From Fusarium oxysporum f. sp. lycopersici 4287 (Eukaryota; Ascomycota; Sordariomycetes; Hypocreales; Nectriaceae), in the NCBI RefSeq assembly GCF_000149955.1, contig NC_030988.1:3977351-4041350 (forward strand): DNA of 64,000 nt. The letters run 5' to 3'. Of this stretch, positions 24,087-33,464 are shown piece after piece. The first letter of the stretch is position 1, and the number at the start of each line of letters is the position of its first letter. The notes under the pieces were generated by a model that was given only the letters and a program-made list of their open reading frames with translations, ran no database searches and was not told where the DNA came from. Position numbers and translations under genes: made by a program.

Positions 24087-25742
24087 ATGTCACAACCTTC
24101 AAATGAAGCTAGAATTCTTCTTGCCCTTCAGGCCCTTCAAAATAACCCAAAATTACGTCTCCGACGCGCTGCTACTATATATAAGGTTGGATATAGTACC
24201 CTCCGTGACCGAAGGAATGGCATTCAATCGCGAAGCGATTGGGTCCCAAAGTCACGGAAACTATCTGATCTAGAAGAACAGATAATAGATCAATTCCTCC
24301 TTGACCTAGATTCCCGAGGATTTCCTGCGCGACTGCGTTTTGTGGAAGAAATAGCCAATTCTCTGCTCGCTGACCGCGATGCATCACCTGTTGGCAAGCG
24401 CTGGGCTCATAACTTCGTCAAGCGGCAACCAGAGCTAAAGACGCGTTTATTTCGGAGATATGACTACCAGAGAGCCAAATGCGAAGATCCGACTATTATT
24501 CGTGGCTGGTTTAGGCTTGTACAGAATACAATTGCAAAGTACGGTATCTGATCAGATGATATCTGGAACTTTGATGAGACTGGCTTTATGATGGGCCTTA
24601 TAATGGCCGGAATGGCAGTTACAGGCTCGGAAAGGCAAGGAAGACCAAAATCAGTGCAGCCTGGAAATCGTGAATGGATTACAGTAATCCAGGCGATTAA
24701 CGCAGAAGGTCAATCGATCCCGCCGTTTATCATTGGCGCAGGCCAATATCACCTTGCGAATTGGTACCGAGAAAGCAACCTCCCGGCCGACTGGGTTATC
24801 GCAACGAGCCAAAATGGTTGGACAAATAATGAGCTGGGTCTTGAGTGGCTAAAGCACTTTGATCGATCTACAACTAAACGATCAAATGCTCGGTATCGTC
24901 TTCTGATCCTTGATGGTCACGAAAGCCACCACTCTACCGACTTTGAGAAATATTGCAAGGAGAACAAGATTATCACGCTCTGTATGCCTGCTCATGCATC
25001 CCATCTACTCCAGCCTCTCGATATTGGGTGCTTTGCAGTACTGAAAAAGGCTTATGGTCAAGAAATAGAGCATCTGATCAGATGCTCTATAACCCATATT
25101 TCCAAGACTGAGTTCTTCCCGGCCTTTTATGCCGCCTTTAAAGCTACTTTTACAGAAAGCAATATCCGGGGGGGCTTTAGAGGAGCTGGACTTGCTCCTC
25201 TTGACCCAGAAACCGTGATCTCAAAGCTTGATGTGCAGCTACGAACCCCAACGCCTCCCGGGGAGGTCAGCCAACCATCAACCCCATGGGTTTCAAAGAC
25301 TCCTAAGACAGCAACAGAGGCTCAATCTCAGTCTGAATACCTGGAAAGACGAATCAGAAGACATAAAAGCAGCTCCCCAGAGTCAATTATAGAGGCTTTA
25401 AAGTCAAATACTAAAGCAACAAGGGCAATTATGCATGAGGTTGTCTTATTGAGAAATGAGGTGCGAAATCTTCGAGATGCAAATGAGATACTAAGCCGGC
25501 GCCGGAGGGCAAAAAGGACTAGACTACAGAAAGGAGGGGCAATGACTGTACAGGAAGCATCGCAAGTAATTGATCAGATGGATGTTGATGCGCAGGTAGT
25601 GGCCGAATCATCTAGAGATGGTGCTCGAGGAAGGTCGGATCGACCGGGTGGTCGGCGTTGTGGTGTATGCGGCAAGGCCGGGCATAATGCAAGGACCTGT
25701 CAGGTAGTAATTGAGACATCTAGGGAAGAGTATAGTAAGTAG
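24087..25742 (+). pseudogene. Fot1/pogo-type transposase with one in-frame stop and a zinc knuckle
   Basis: Starts MSQPSNEARILLALQALQ. A psq-like HTH (LRRAATIYKVGYSTLRDRR), CENPB-type domain (RGFPARLRFVEEIANSLL, GKRWAHNFVKRQP) and DDE_1 domain (WNFDETGFMMG, LLILDGHESHHSTDF, ASHLLQPLDIGCFAVLKKAY) follow in order. The end is a coiled-coil-like basic stretch and a CCHC knuckle (CGVCGKAGHNARTC). A TGA at 24549-24551 breaks the frame just before the first catalytic motif; the rest, 552 codons overall, is intact. The stop lies inside a 12-bp palindrome that recurs in the element. Confidence 0.92.
25065..25090. repeat. 26-bp perfect palindrome inside element E transposase
   Basis: Two 13-base arms around CTGATCAG form a perfect inverted repeat. 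Its central 12 bases, ATCTGATCAGAT, occur again at 24057-24068 and 24546-24557. Confidence 0.9.
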
Positions 25743-25848
25743 TTTTACTTGATTAGATGGTTTGTGGTGTTTTTAAATGGATTTAAAAGTTTAAGGCTGA
25801 AATTTTTGGTCGGCATACTTGTCCGGTCGGCATGCTTATCAACCACGT

Positions 25849-26290
25849 TATATTAATTTTCTTAGATTTTTAAAAAAATCCTATGTAGCTATAAACTTAA
25901 GTCTATTTACACTGTAAAATACACTGTATTTTAAGGTTTTCTATATAATCTAAAATACTTAAAAATCTTTAAAAAATACTTTCTAATAAAGTTAACTATA
26001 CTATTTTAGGAACACTTTTTATTTAATTTTTAGCTAATTTATTTAAGCTTTGGAATGCTATAGGGTAAGCTATTATTAGCTGCACAGTATGCTGGCCAAC
26101 TCGCTTGTGAACTACGTTATAATAAATATTTAGAACTATTAATAAAAAGAGATCAAATCCTCATAACCTCCTAACACCTTCGCCAAGCTCACCAGGATCT
26201 GTCTCAGCTGTAGCCAAGGAACATACGGCCTGAAAAGAATCATTTTGCATCAGTTTTCCGGCTACAACATGGATATGCAACCGTTACAAG
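25849..26290. other. AT-rich block with possible decayed transposon end
   Basis: Very AT-rich from 25850 to 26080. Around 26090-26125 the complement reads AACGTAGTTCACAAGC followed by a GGCCAGCATACTGTG stretch, similar in layout to the terminal repeat of element E. It may be a degraded end of a relative. Confidence 0.4.
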
Positions 26291-27458
26291 ATGCCTTTTC
26301 TAGGCTGTCTTGACAAGGATAAGCATCAAGCTGCGAGCTATTATGATATCTCTGAAGTTGAAGAGGAAACAGGCAACACGGTGGGCATCTCATATCATAA
26401 TCTTTTCTGTTCGGCCCAATGCTCACATATCACAGTCATTATTTGAGCTGTACAGGCAATATCCAGCGAACTCCTTTGAAATACCCATCTATTATAGAGC
26501 CATCCACTGCGAGTCACCATCAGAGGTTCAGGGAGGCCATCGAGCCAGGTTGTTTCCTCCTCCGGCGTTCGACTCTGTGGTATTGCGCACGCTCCAAAAC
26601 CACGTTAGGAGACACGCGCAATTTGGAAATCGTACACCCACGCCGTTCATCTCCGTAACAGACGATCTCCTTCGCGCTCTCAGTATTGCATTCCGTTCAT
26701 ATACTGATAAGGAGGATGTTGCGATACTTCTTGTGGACCCGTGGAAGTTGGCAGCAGGGAATTATCTGAGATGCAATGGCTTATGTTCGAAGATCGGCTT
26801 GGGATGCAAAGATGTTTACAATACTGAGATTCTCATATGGGGCGAAATTCCCTTAGATAGCATCATTTGTCGATGGGGACGATTGCCTATCATGAATAGC
26901 GGGTTACTTGATGTTCTTCCTTCGCTTCGGCATCTGTCGCCCGACGCAGACCTCAGTTCGTTGCGTGATGGTTTGCGTGGCGACACCGATTCATTCTCCC
27001 CTGCAAAGGTTGCTACCACCCTCGTCAACCTCGGCATGGACCCTTCCTCCTTTCAAATAAAGCAGGTCTTTCTCTTCTTGCTGGGGGCGGTTGAGGGCTA
27101 TCGAGTGGAGAAGTTTCTCGAAGGCATTGAATTAGAAATTGAAAGTCTCTTTCCTCTAAAGATACAAGAGTTTGATCAGGCCGCTCACCAGTTAAGTCTT
27201 ACCCTCGGTCGGAAGGAATTAATATCATATTATAGGAACGATTATGCGTCTATCTCGGAGGAATTCTGTCCGTTTGAGGACAACGAGTCGAAGCGAAGAT
27301 GGAGGAAAGAATGGTCTCTCCTAATTCATCATGACTTCTGCCCCGACTATGAATCTTGGTGGGTTCGAAGGGAGGAGAGGGACCTTTCCGATTTGGAGGC
27401 CGAACTCATAGCGAATCACAATGGCACTGGATTGAAAAAGTGGCTGATGAAAAAGTAA
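26291..27458 (+). CDS. DUF7587-like fungal protein, two exons, 370 aa
   Basis: Exon 1 26291-26380 (MPFLGCLDKDKHQAASYYD), intron GTGGGC...CACAG, exon 2 26436-27458; 90 + 1023 bases in frame. The N-terminal half has YYRAIHCESPSEV, TPFISVTDDLLRALSIAF, DVAILLVDPWKL and NTEILIWGEIPLDSI, the pattern I associate with the fungal DUF7587 family. Order and spacing of an Arg, an S-x-T motif and a Glu resemble the R-S-E arrangement of ADP-ribosyltransferases. This is my inference and no activity is shown. The C-terminal half is helical and ends with charged residues (RREERDLSDLEAEL). No signal peptide or membrane helix. Intact. Confidence 0.65.
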
Positions 27459-28156
27459 TCTCGAAGTTATTATGTTAGGTTTACGGATTAATCATGAAAG
27501 AATGTCCGTACTGCTTGGAGATATGTGAGGCCTCGGCCGACTTGTCTAAATCAGCCACCGCACTGAGATTGCGTAAGCGTCGTATTGAAAAATTTAGTAC
27601 CCTTCTCTGTGCCTACCCTATATCAAATCTTGTTCCTCAAGGCTCATTTGGCAAGCGGCCGTTTGCGGCTTCTATAAAGCTACTCAACTTACCTATTATG
27701 AACTTCAAAGGTCGCCATGGGCTCTCGTGTAAGAAACGCGCTGCCTTTTGCGTTTCTGTTGAACGCACCTGAATTGGTAGTGCGACGCATTTCCACTCTA
27801 CTTGCTCGGGTACGTGCACATGCCTCCCTCAGGCCGTACGATATCGGACATGTACCACACTGAGCCTTCGGATGACCTACTGTCGATAAGCGCGATGTGT
27901 CAAGAACGAGAGCCATTCAATAAACCTAGAAGAAGGGTATCGATTCTTGCGTTATTGGCGCTCTACCGCGATGAAGGCTAATAGGGGAGATCCTGCTAAC
28001 GTGGACGTTCAGAATGAATAATAAGTGGGGGGTCAAGATGATCTTGCCCATATTTGGAATCTTAGTCAAGCGAAATGGGTGGTGTGCGTTTTAGCGCCCA
28101 AATTCACTAAAACTTCGAGTACTGTCTTTCGTCCTTCAATCTTAGCGATCACGCGG
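27459..28156. other. intergenic
   Basis: A plus frame at 27494-27772 starts MKECPYCLEICEA but shows no domain. No other signal. Confidence 0.4.
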
Positions 28157-29925
28157 ATGTCATCAATCAATACCGCAATGAAGCCAAAGGCCAGACCATT
28201 CCGACCTGTCGCTCCATGCTGGGAATGCTCCAAGCGACGACTGGTGTGCGATCTGGGGACGCCCAAGTGCCGAAAATGCCGTGTTCGAGGCGTGGACTGC
28301 CCTGGCTATCAACACAAACCTCTCCAGTGGATGCGGCCCGGCCAGACCAGATCCAAGGGAGCTCAATCGGCAAAGACACTAGACGTCTCCTGCCCTCCCG
28401 CGAGAAGTGATGAGATTATTACCAATTGTACCTTTTTGGGACAGAAAACTTCGACTCGGGCAAAAGCATCTGAGGACTCAAAAGTTGAGCATGTCAGCAG
28501 CACTCCTGCCTGTGAGGCCCAGACTGCAATGACTGTGCTCAGAAACATGAGTGGCCGAAGCACGTTTGAGATATTGATACAAGCGGTGGTATATTGTTGG
28601 TCGCACTCATGTCGCGAAACGCGAAGCGCGCTGGGTTAATGATTTGACTAGACAACATCAACATCGCGCCCGATTTGTCGGGGATCAGCCTGGAAGGCGC
28701 TGCCAGCCCTTTCATCGTTCCGTCGTCCTATGTGTCGTGGATACCTCCCGCAATATCACAGACACTCATATGCAGCGCCCTTGGCCATCGTATCTTGCAG
28801 ACCGCTGAGGGCTTTGAGCGTGAGCGCAACGCAATGGCCCTAAACTTGCGGCAATGTCGAGGCGAAGCTCTCCAGCTAGTCCGCAGGGAGCTGACTGGTG
28901 GCCGCGACTCCATTATGCCAATACTATGCCTACTGCTCTCCGAGGTACGGATATACCGCCTTGCCATTCGCGGCTCGCATCGTGCTGACTGAGCAGATCC
29001 AACACTCAATCTCACCGTCATGGTGGCACCACGTCGACGCAGCTTACACTCTGATTGACATGCACGGCGGGTTCCGGTGCTGCTCCCTGCTACACCCGAA
29101 TATCCGACCTATGTATCAATTTCTCGTCTAGTATGTTTTATCCAAGTGTTTTGCCACGTTAAACTGATCTTTCTGAGCGTCGACGTTCTTGGCGCAACTA
29201 CGTCCCCGTGCGTGAACTCGGCTCGCGCCCAACGGCAGCTGGAACTTCTGCCATACTTACAGGACCTTTTCGGCGACAGGACCTTGACCTGTATACCGTG
29301 TGCTCCCGGTCTCCTAGCTGAAGTTATCCGCATTAATTATTACCGCTTTCTTAAGGACGGCGCAACGTCACTCCTGTCGGATAGCGCGGATCAATTACCA
29401 TCCGGTTCGGACATTCTCAGACGCGTCTTAAACTTCTCCCCTGAGCTATGGGCGTCTGAGGTCGTGACGAATTCTGATTTTAGCACTGGAGGCAGCTTGG
29501 ACGAGACTGGACAGGGCTTTGCGGTGCGAAGAATGGGCTGGGAACGTATTGGTCGTATTTATCAATCCGCCGTGGTACTCTACTGCCTAGCTTCTCAGCC
29601 ACAGGGATTCGACCACGTTCGCGAGTCTGACCAGTGGACGTCCCTCCGTGCCGGCCTTTTGCAGGATCTAAGAGACTCGTCGCTCGATGCCTGCAGCCAT
29701 CACCGCAAGCTGGTCATCTGGCCGCTGACGATACTCGGCCTTGCGCTCAACTACGACGACGGCGGCGCCCAGCAATTTGTTCTGCAAGAGCTGAAGTGGG
29801 CGAGCGCGGCGTTGGGGACCGCGACACCATTGGTGGCGATACAGCTACTCGAGCGTACTTGGCAGGGGTACAGTGGATGGGAATGGGATAAACTCTTTGA
29901 TCGGCCTTATGTTTTCGCCCTGTGA
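28157..29925 (+). CDS. Zn2Cys6 transcription factor, four exons, 537 aa
   Basis: Exons 28157-28595, 28652-28944, 28997-29130 and 29178-29925 join in frame (1614 bases). The binuclear zinc cluster is perfect, CWECSKRRLVC then CRKC and RGVDC, with spacing 2-6-6-2-6, close to the N-terminus as usual. The rest (YVSWIPPAISQTLI, ISPSWWHHVDAAYTLIDMHG, LGLALNYDDGG) fits the fungal-specific regulatory domain family Fungal_trans_2/DUF3468. The first donor (GTTGGT) is weaker than the others (GTACGG, GTATGT) and could be misplaced by a few bases. The start Met at 28157 is preferred over upstream in-frame codons because the zinc cluster follows closely. It is 475 bp upstream of, and co-directional with, the deiminase gene, so it may regulate it. 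Confidence 0.8.
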
Positions 29926-30400
29926 TGGCTATGCGAGTGCAGGCCGGATCATTTCAGGCAAAGGTGCTATTCGCCGCACGTCGAACGCGGTAGATTGCTG
30001 CGAGTAACTGGGACGTCAGCAAGAGTGTTGATAATAAGACAAGGCTGCTGACTGTGGGTACCGAGCAGTGCCGGGTCTTGGCCATGTATTTTGCCTATTT
30101 AGGTAACGATCTACATCCTGATCTGCTTCGGCGTCAACGCTAACGCTAACGCTAACGCCAGCCGCTTCTACTCCTTCTACAAGGCGTCCACGCAACTGTC
30201 AAGATTTTTCCCAATTCGGCTAAGGGGAGTCACTTCCATCAATATCTTTTAACTGTCATTGCATTTTATCAATGTAGGACTTGGTGAGCGTTGCCTATAA
30301 AGCATAGTTGAGCCCCATGCATCAGCTACTCGATCACCAAACAGCTTGAGCTGTACCTCTTATTGCCCATTACCATTGCGCACACATTTCTCCCATCACC
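29926..30400. promoter_or_regulatory. intergenic/promoter of the deiminase gene
   Basis: TATAAA at 30296-30301, about 100 bp before the deiminase start. Four tandem AACGCT units lie at 30136-30158. Confidence 0.5.
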
Positions 30401-32233
30401 ATGCGGACCGGCTGGCTATATCCTATCTTCATTGGCACGCATGTCAGCGCCGGACTCATTAAGTCCACCACACGTCCGCTCATTCTCGCAGACACGAACC
30501 GAGATGGCATCGTCAACGGCAAAGACATTGCAGACAAATATACCTGGACAAATGAATGTGGCGCCATTTTCCTCCCCAATATTGGCGATAAACGCCACCG
30601 ATGCACTGCCTTTGATCTCAATGGTCTCTCCCTGAGCAACCAGGAGCTGTCGAGCTGCAACGACGCTTCAGGCCATTTGCTGCTAACCCCTGAGCTGGCA
30701 GCCCCAGCCCGAACCGCACCCCTTCAAGGTATCTCTAAAGAGGCTATCGGGAGCATCTATACGCTTCCGGAGAGCACCTTGGGCTCAGTGCGTGTATTCT
30801 GGAAACAGCCCGGATTCCTGTCAGATGCAGGTTCCCCGTGGAGACTCATTGATCCTCAGTTCGTATTCAACGCGAGCAGTCTACGTGCTGGCATTGAGCT
30901 CGCCATAGACGCTAGAGAGTTGGTTTCTCACCTCTCTGCCTGGAACGGAACGCTTTCTTTGGAGTTTCGAGTCACCGACGGCAATATGACGACCTACGAT
31001 GCCGTGGCGATGAAGCAGGCGCCGGTCCTATTCCACCATCATCTGCAGCGCGTACAAGAGGTGCTATCCGTAAAAGGAAACGAGACTTCCAGTCCGGTGC
31101 AGAACAAGTTCGTACGCGGTCTGGAAGACGCTCTAATGAACGTGGTTGAAACCCCGGCCCTTCACTTACTCAACGGCACCGACGAAATCTGGGCACAAGA
31201 CTTCATGGAACCCGGCTTCGCCAGTATGCCTGGGCCAGAAGGTCCGATATCACTACGCGTCCTGGTTCGTAGTGCGCAATCTACCAGAGTTGCTGGACGT
31301 CAGGTCTTCGAAAGCTTCAGAGGTAATAGAGTCGGAGGCCATCAACTGTCGCTAGGGTCTGGCTTTGGGCACGAGGAGATTGACTCAGGTGGCAACATCG
31401 AGATTATCCCACCGTACGTATCCAAGAACGGGACATCATATAAGCACGGCAGGGTCATCATGGGAAAGCACTTTGACAAGCATCCAGCCAAGTCCATGAC
31501 GAGCCTTATTGAAGCTCAAATCTACCAGTCTCCCCTCATCCTAGAGGCTGGCTGGTTGGTCATTGGACATGTTGACGAATTTGTCCAGTTCTTGCCATAC
31601 CAGAACGACCTAGGATGGACCATCGCTATTGCGGATACACAAGCTCCGCTGGCTTTATTAAAAAAGGCAAAAGACAGTGGCCATGGCTCCACCCTTGTCA
31701 CTAGCTATCCCGATCTCCGCCAGCCGGAAGGTTTTTCTTTTTACGATTCTAGCCTTGAGAACCTTACCATCAACGCGCTGCTGTCTGACGACGATTTCTT
31801 GCAGACGCAGAAATATGCACAGAAGTACATCGACCACAACTTGAAGCTTCTACTCGAAGAGGTACCACTGCCTCACAACCAAGTTCTGCGAGTACCCGCT
31901 CTCTTCAAGAATGTCACATATCCCTGGCCATCTAATCTTGATGGAATCCCCCCACGCCTGCACAGAGTCGCTCCTGGACAGCGTCAACTAATTGCTTTCC
32001 TTCCGGCTGTCATTAACGGTGTTGTCATCGGGTCTGATTATTTGGCTGCGAAGCCTTGGGGTCCAATCGTTGATGGTCAGGATATCTTTGAGGAGGCGGT
32101 GCGAGATGTGTACGGCCAAGCGGGGATGAAGGTACACTTCGTTGACGATTTCATGTCGCATCACGTAAATGGAGGCGAAGTCCACTGCGGCACGAATACC
32201 CTCAGAGATGCAACAGTCGAATGGTGGAGCTAA
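30401..32233 (+). CDS. protein-arginine deiminase (PAD family), 610 aa
   Basis: Calcium-dependent conversion of protein arginine to citrulline is the family reaction. All catalytic residues are in place: Asp267 (DEIWAQDFMEPGF), His390 and Asp392 (LVIGHVDEFVQFLP), Cys596 (GGEVHCGTNTLR). An EF-like segment (LADTNRDGIVNGKDI, residues 29-43) precedes the catalytic domain, as in the family's middle domain. Many N-x-S/T sites (NAS, NGT, NMT, NET, NLT, NVT) suggest passage through the secretory route, but the N-terminus (MRTGWLYPIFIGTHVSAGLI) is only a weak signal peptide. A single exon with no lesion and a TATA box upstream. Fungal members exist but their substrates are unknown to me. Neighbour: the Zn2Cys6 factor in tandem. 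Confidence 0.93.
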   Translation: MRTGWLYPIFIGTHVSAGLIKSTTRPLILADTNRDGIVNGKDIADKYTWTNECGAIFLPNIGDKRHRCTAFDLNGLSLSNQELSSCNDASGHLLLTPELAAPARTAPLQGISKEAIGSIYTLPESTLGSVRVFWKQPGFLSDAGSPWRLIDPQFVFNASSLRAGIELAIDARELVSHLSAWNGTLSLEFRVTDGNMTTYDAVAMKQAPVLFHHHLQRVQEVLSVKGNETSSPVQNKFVRGLEDALMNVVETPALHLLNGTDEIWAQDFMEPGFASMPGPEGPISLRVLVRSAQSTRVAGRQVFESFRGNRVGGHQLSLGSGFGHEEIDSGGNIEIIPPYVSKNGTSYKHGRVIMGKHFDKHPAKSMTSLIEAQIYQSPLILEAGWLVIGHVDEFVQFLPYQNDLGWTIAIADTQAPLALLKKAKDSGHGSTLVTSYPDLRQPEGFSFYDSSLENLTINALLSDDDFLQTQKYAQKYIDHNLKLLLEEVPLPHNQVLRVPALFKNVTYPWPSNLDGIPPRLHRVAPGQRQLIAFLPAVINGVVIGSDYLAAKPWGPIVDGQDIFEEAVRDVYGQAGMKVHFVDDFMSHHVNGGEVHCGTNTLRDATVEWWS

Positions 32234-32783
32234 AAGCTTATACCAGAGTCGCGGCACACGATTGAAATTTGAAGTGCAGGTGATGACTACTCGACCAACA
32301 GCACGGCGTGTCGGCTAACCCTGACCCTAAATAAATAGAAATGGAATTTTAGGTCAAATGGTCATTTTTTACGCTCATTGCTCCAGTTTGGCTGAAGAAG
32401 TGATTAAGTGAAACTGGGCATTTGTATGAGGAAGATCTGTTTTTGGTGTACAAGAGGTGGTACTTACGGGAAGTGGGTATTGCATGGTAATAACGTTAGA
32501 TATTATGTAGTTTAGTCTGCCATGATGTATTCCATAACCATGACACAGGAGACCGGCCCCCTGCGGGTTCCGCCAATGCCGTTGAGGAACGAGCTGAGTC
32601 CTAGACGCGGCGCAAAGGCGCTTACGGCTCCGACCCCGCTTTCGACAGCATTGCTATTTCATGCTTGCGTTTCTACCATTTCTATCTCATCTGCCCATCT
32701 ATCCATCTACGTGTTCTTCAAGAGTATCATCGAATATCATCGAATTGCATTACGAATTGCATTGAAGTATAAAGTTGTTTACC
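32234..32783. other. intergenic with a lone pogo terminal end
   Basis: 32370-32492 matches the right end of pogo copies A, C and D in order: CCAGTTTGGC, AAGTGAAACTGGGCATTTGTAT, GTGGGTATTGCATGG then TA at 32493-32494. No transposase lies beside it, so it is a solo end or deletion relic. Confidence 0.6.
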
Positions 32784-33422
32784 ATGACCATTGATTACTC
32801 AAAATGGGACAACCTGGACACAGATTCAGAAAGAGAAACTCCCCCTCCAGCAGCACTACAATCAAGTGCGCCGGCTACAGCAGATCCAATCACAGGCAGC
32901 ACTCCGGGATCCATCCAAGCCATCACTGTCCGTTGCGATGGTGAGAGAGTCAGATTCGCACCTTGGTCAGTGACATCGGTCAAGGCGGATCACCCCATCT
33001 TCTCGAACTTCGTGCCTCCTATCCCGCGACTCATCGAGGTTCCATTAGTCTTTCATCGGGTCGGCAGTCAATCTGCAGACCGGGCCGATCTGGATAATCA
33101 GGTCATCACATATCTCCATATTGACTCCGAATCCGGGTTCGCGCCTCCGAGCTGGCAGTCCCACATCGGCACGGTGCTGGTGGCGCGAAAGGATCAGAAG
33201 ACGTTGCGACCACAGCATCTGGAGGGTGTATGGATGTATTGTGATCACATCTTGGATCTCTTCGGAGATGGAGAAGGTGCACCGACGCATATGTATCGTA
33301 GACAAGCATTTGAGGAGTGGTGGAAAGACTACTGCAAAGAGCAGAAGAAATTACGGCGGGGAACTGGAGGCAAGAATGACCCGGATGACTGGCGAGCGGT
33401 ACAGTCGCCGTATGTGACATAG
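32784..33422 (+). CDS. hypothetical protein (212 aa), possible Helitron passenger
   Basis: Start MTIDYSKWDNLDTDSERE. The first 50 residues are acidic and proline-rich; the remainder is conserved-looking (FSNFVPPIPRLIEVPL, VITYLHIDSESGFAPPSW, IGTVLVARKDQKTLRPQHLE, WMYCDHILDLFGDGEG). I recall the IDYSKWDN opening from uncharacterised fungal proteins but cannot name a domain. It converges on the Helitron helicase, the stop codons being only 43 bp apart, which is unusually tight and suggests it lies inside the element. Confidence 0.6.
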   Translation: MTIDYSKWDNLDTDSERETPPPAALQSSAPATADPITGSTPGSIQAITVRCDGERVRFAPWSVTSVKADHPIFSNFVPPIPRLIEVPLVFHRVGSQSADRADLDNQVITYLHIDSESGFAPPSWQSHIGTVLVARKDQKTLRPQHLEGVWMYCDHILDLFGDGEGAPTHMYRRQAFEEWWKDYCKEQKKLRRGTGGKNDPDDWRAVQSPYVT

Positions 33423-33464
33423 GTTCCTCGTATGTGCTGGTATAAGTATATCTCGCGCGCTGTT

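Larger units (their letters stand above)
23989..25848 (+). mobile_element. pogo/Fot1-type transposon (element E), perfect 47-bp terminal repeats
   Basis: Terminal inverted repeats 23989-24035 and 25802-25848 are identical over 47 bp (start ACGTGGTTGATAAGCATG) and each contains a GCCGACC-type internal direct repeat. TA dinucleotides flank both ends (23987-23988 and 25849-25850), the duplication expected for Tc1/mariner/pogo elements. Total 1860 bp. Perfect ends point to recent movement, perhaps mobilised in trans because the transposase carries a stop. Confidence 0.95.

Noticed and set aside
30136..30158. AACGCT tandem units considered as a telomere-like tract
   Set aside because: Only four units and not the TTAGGG repeat of filamentous fungi; a simple microsatellite.
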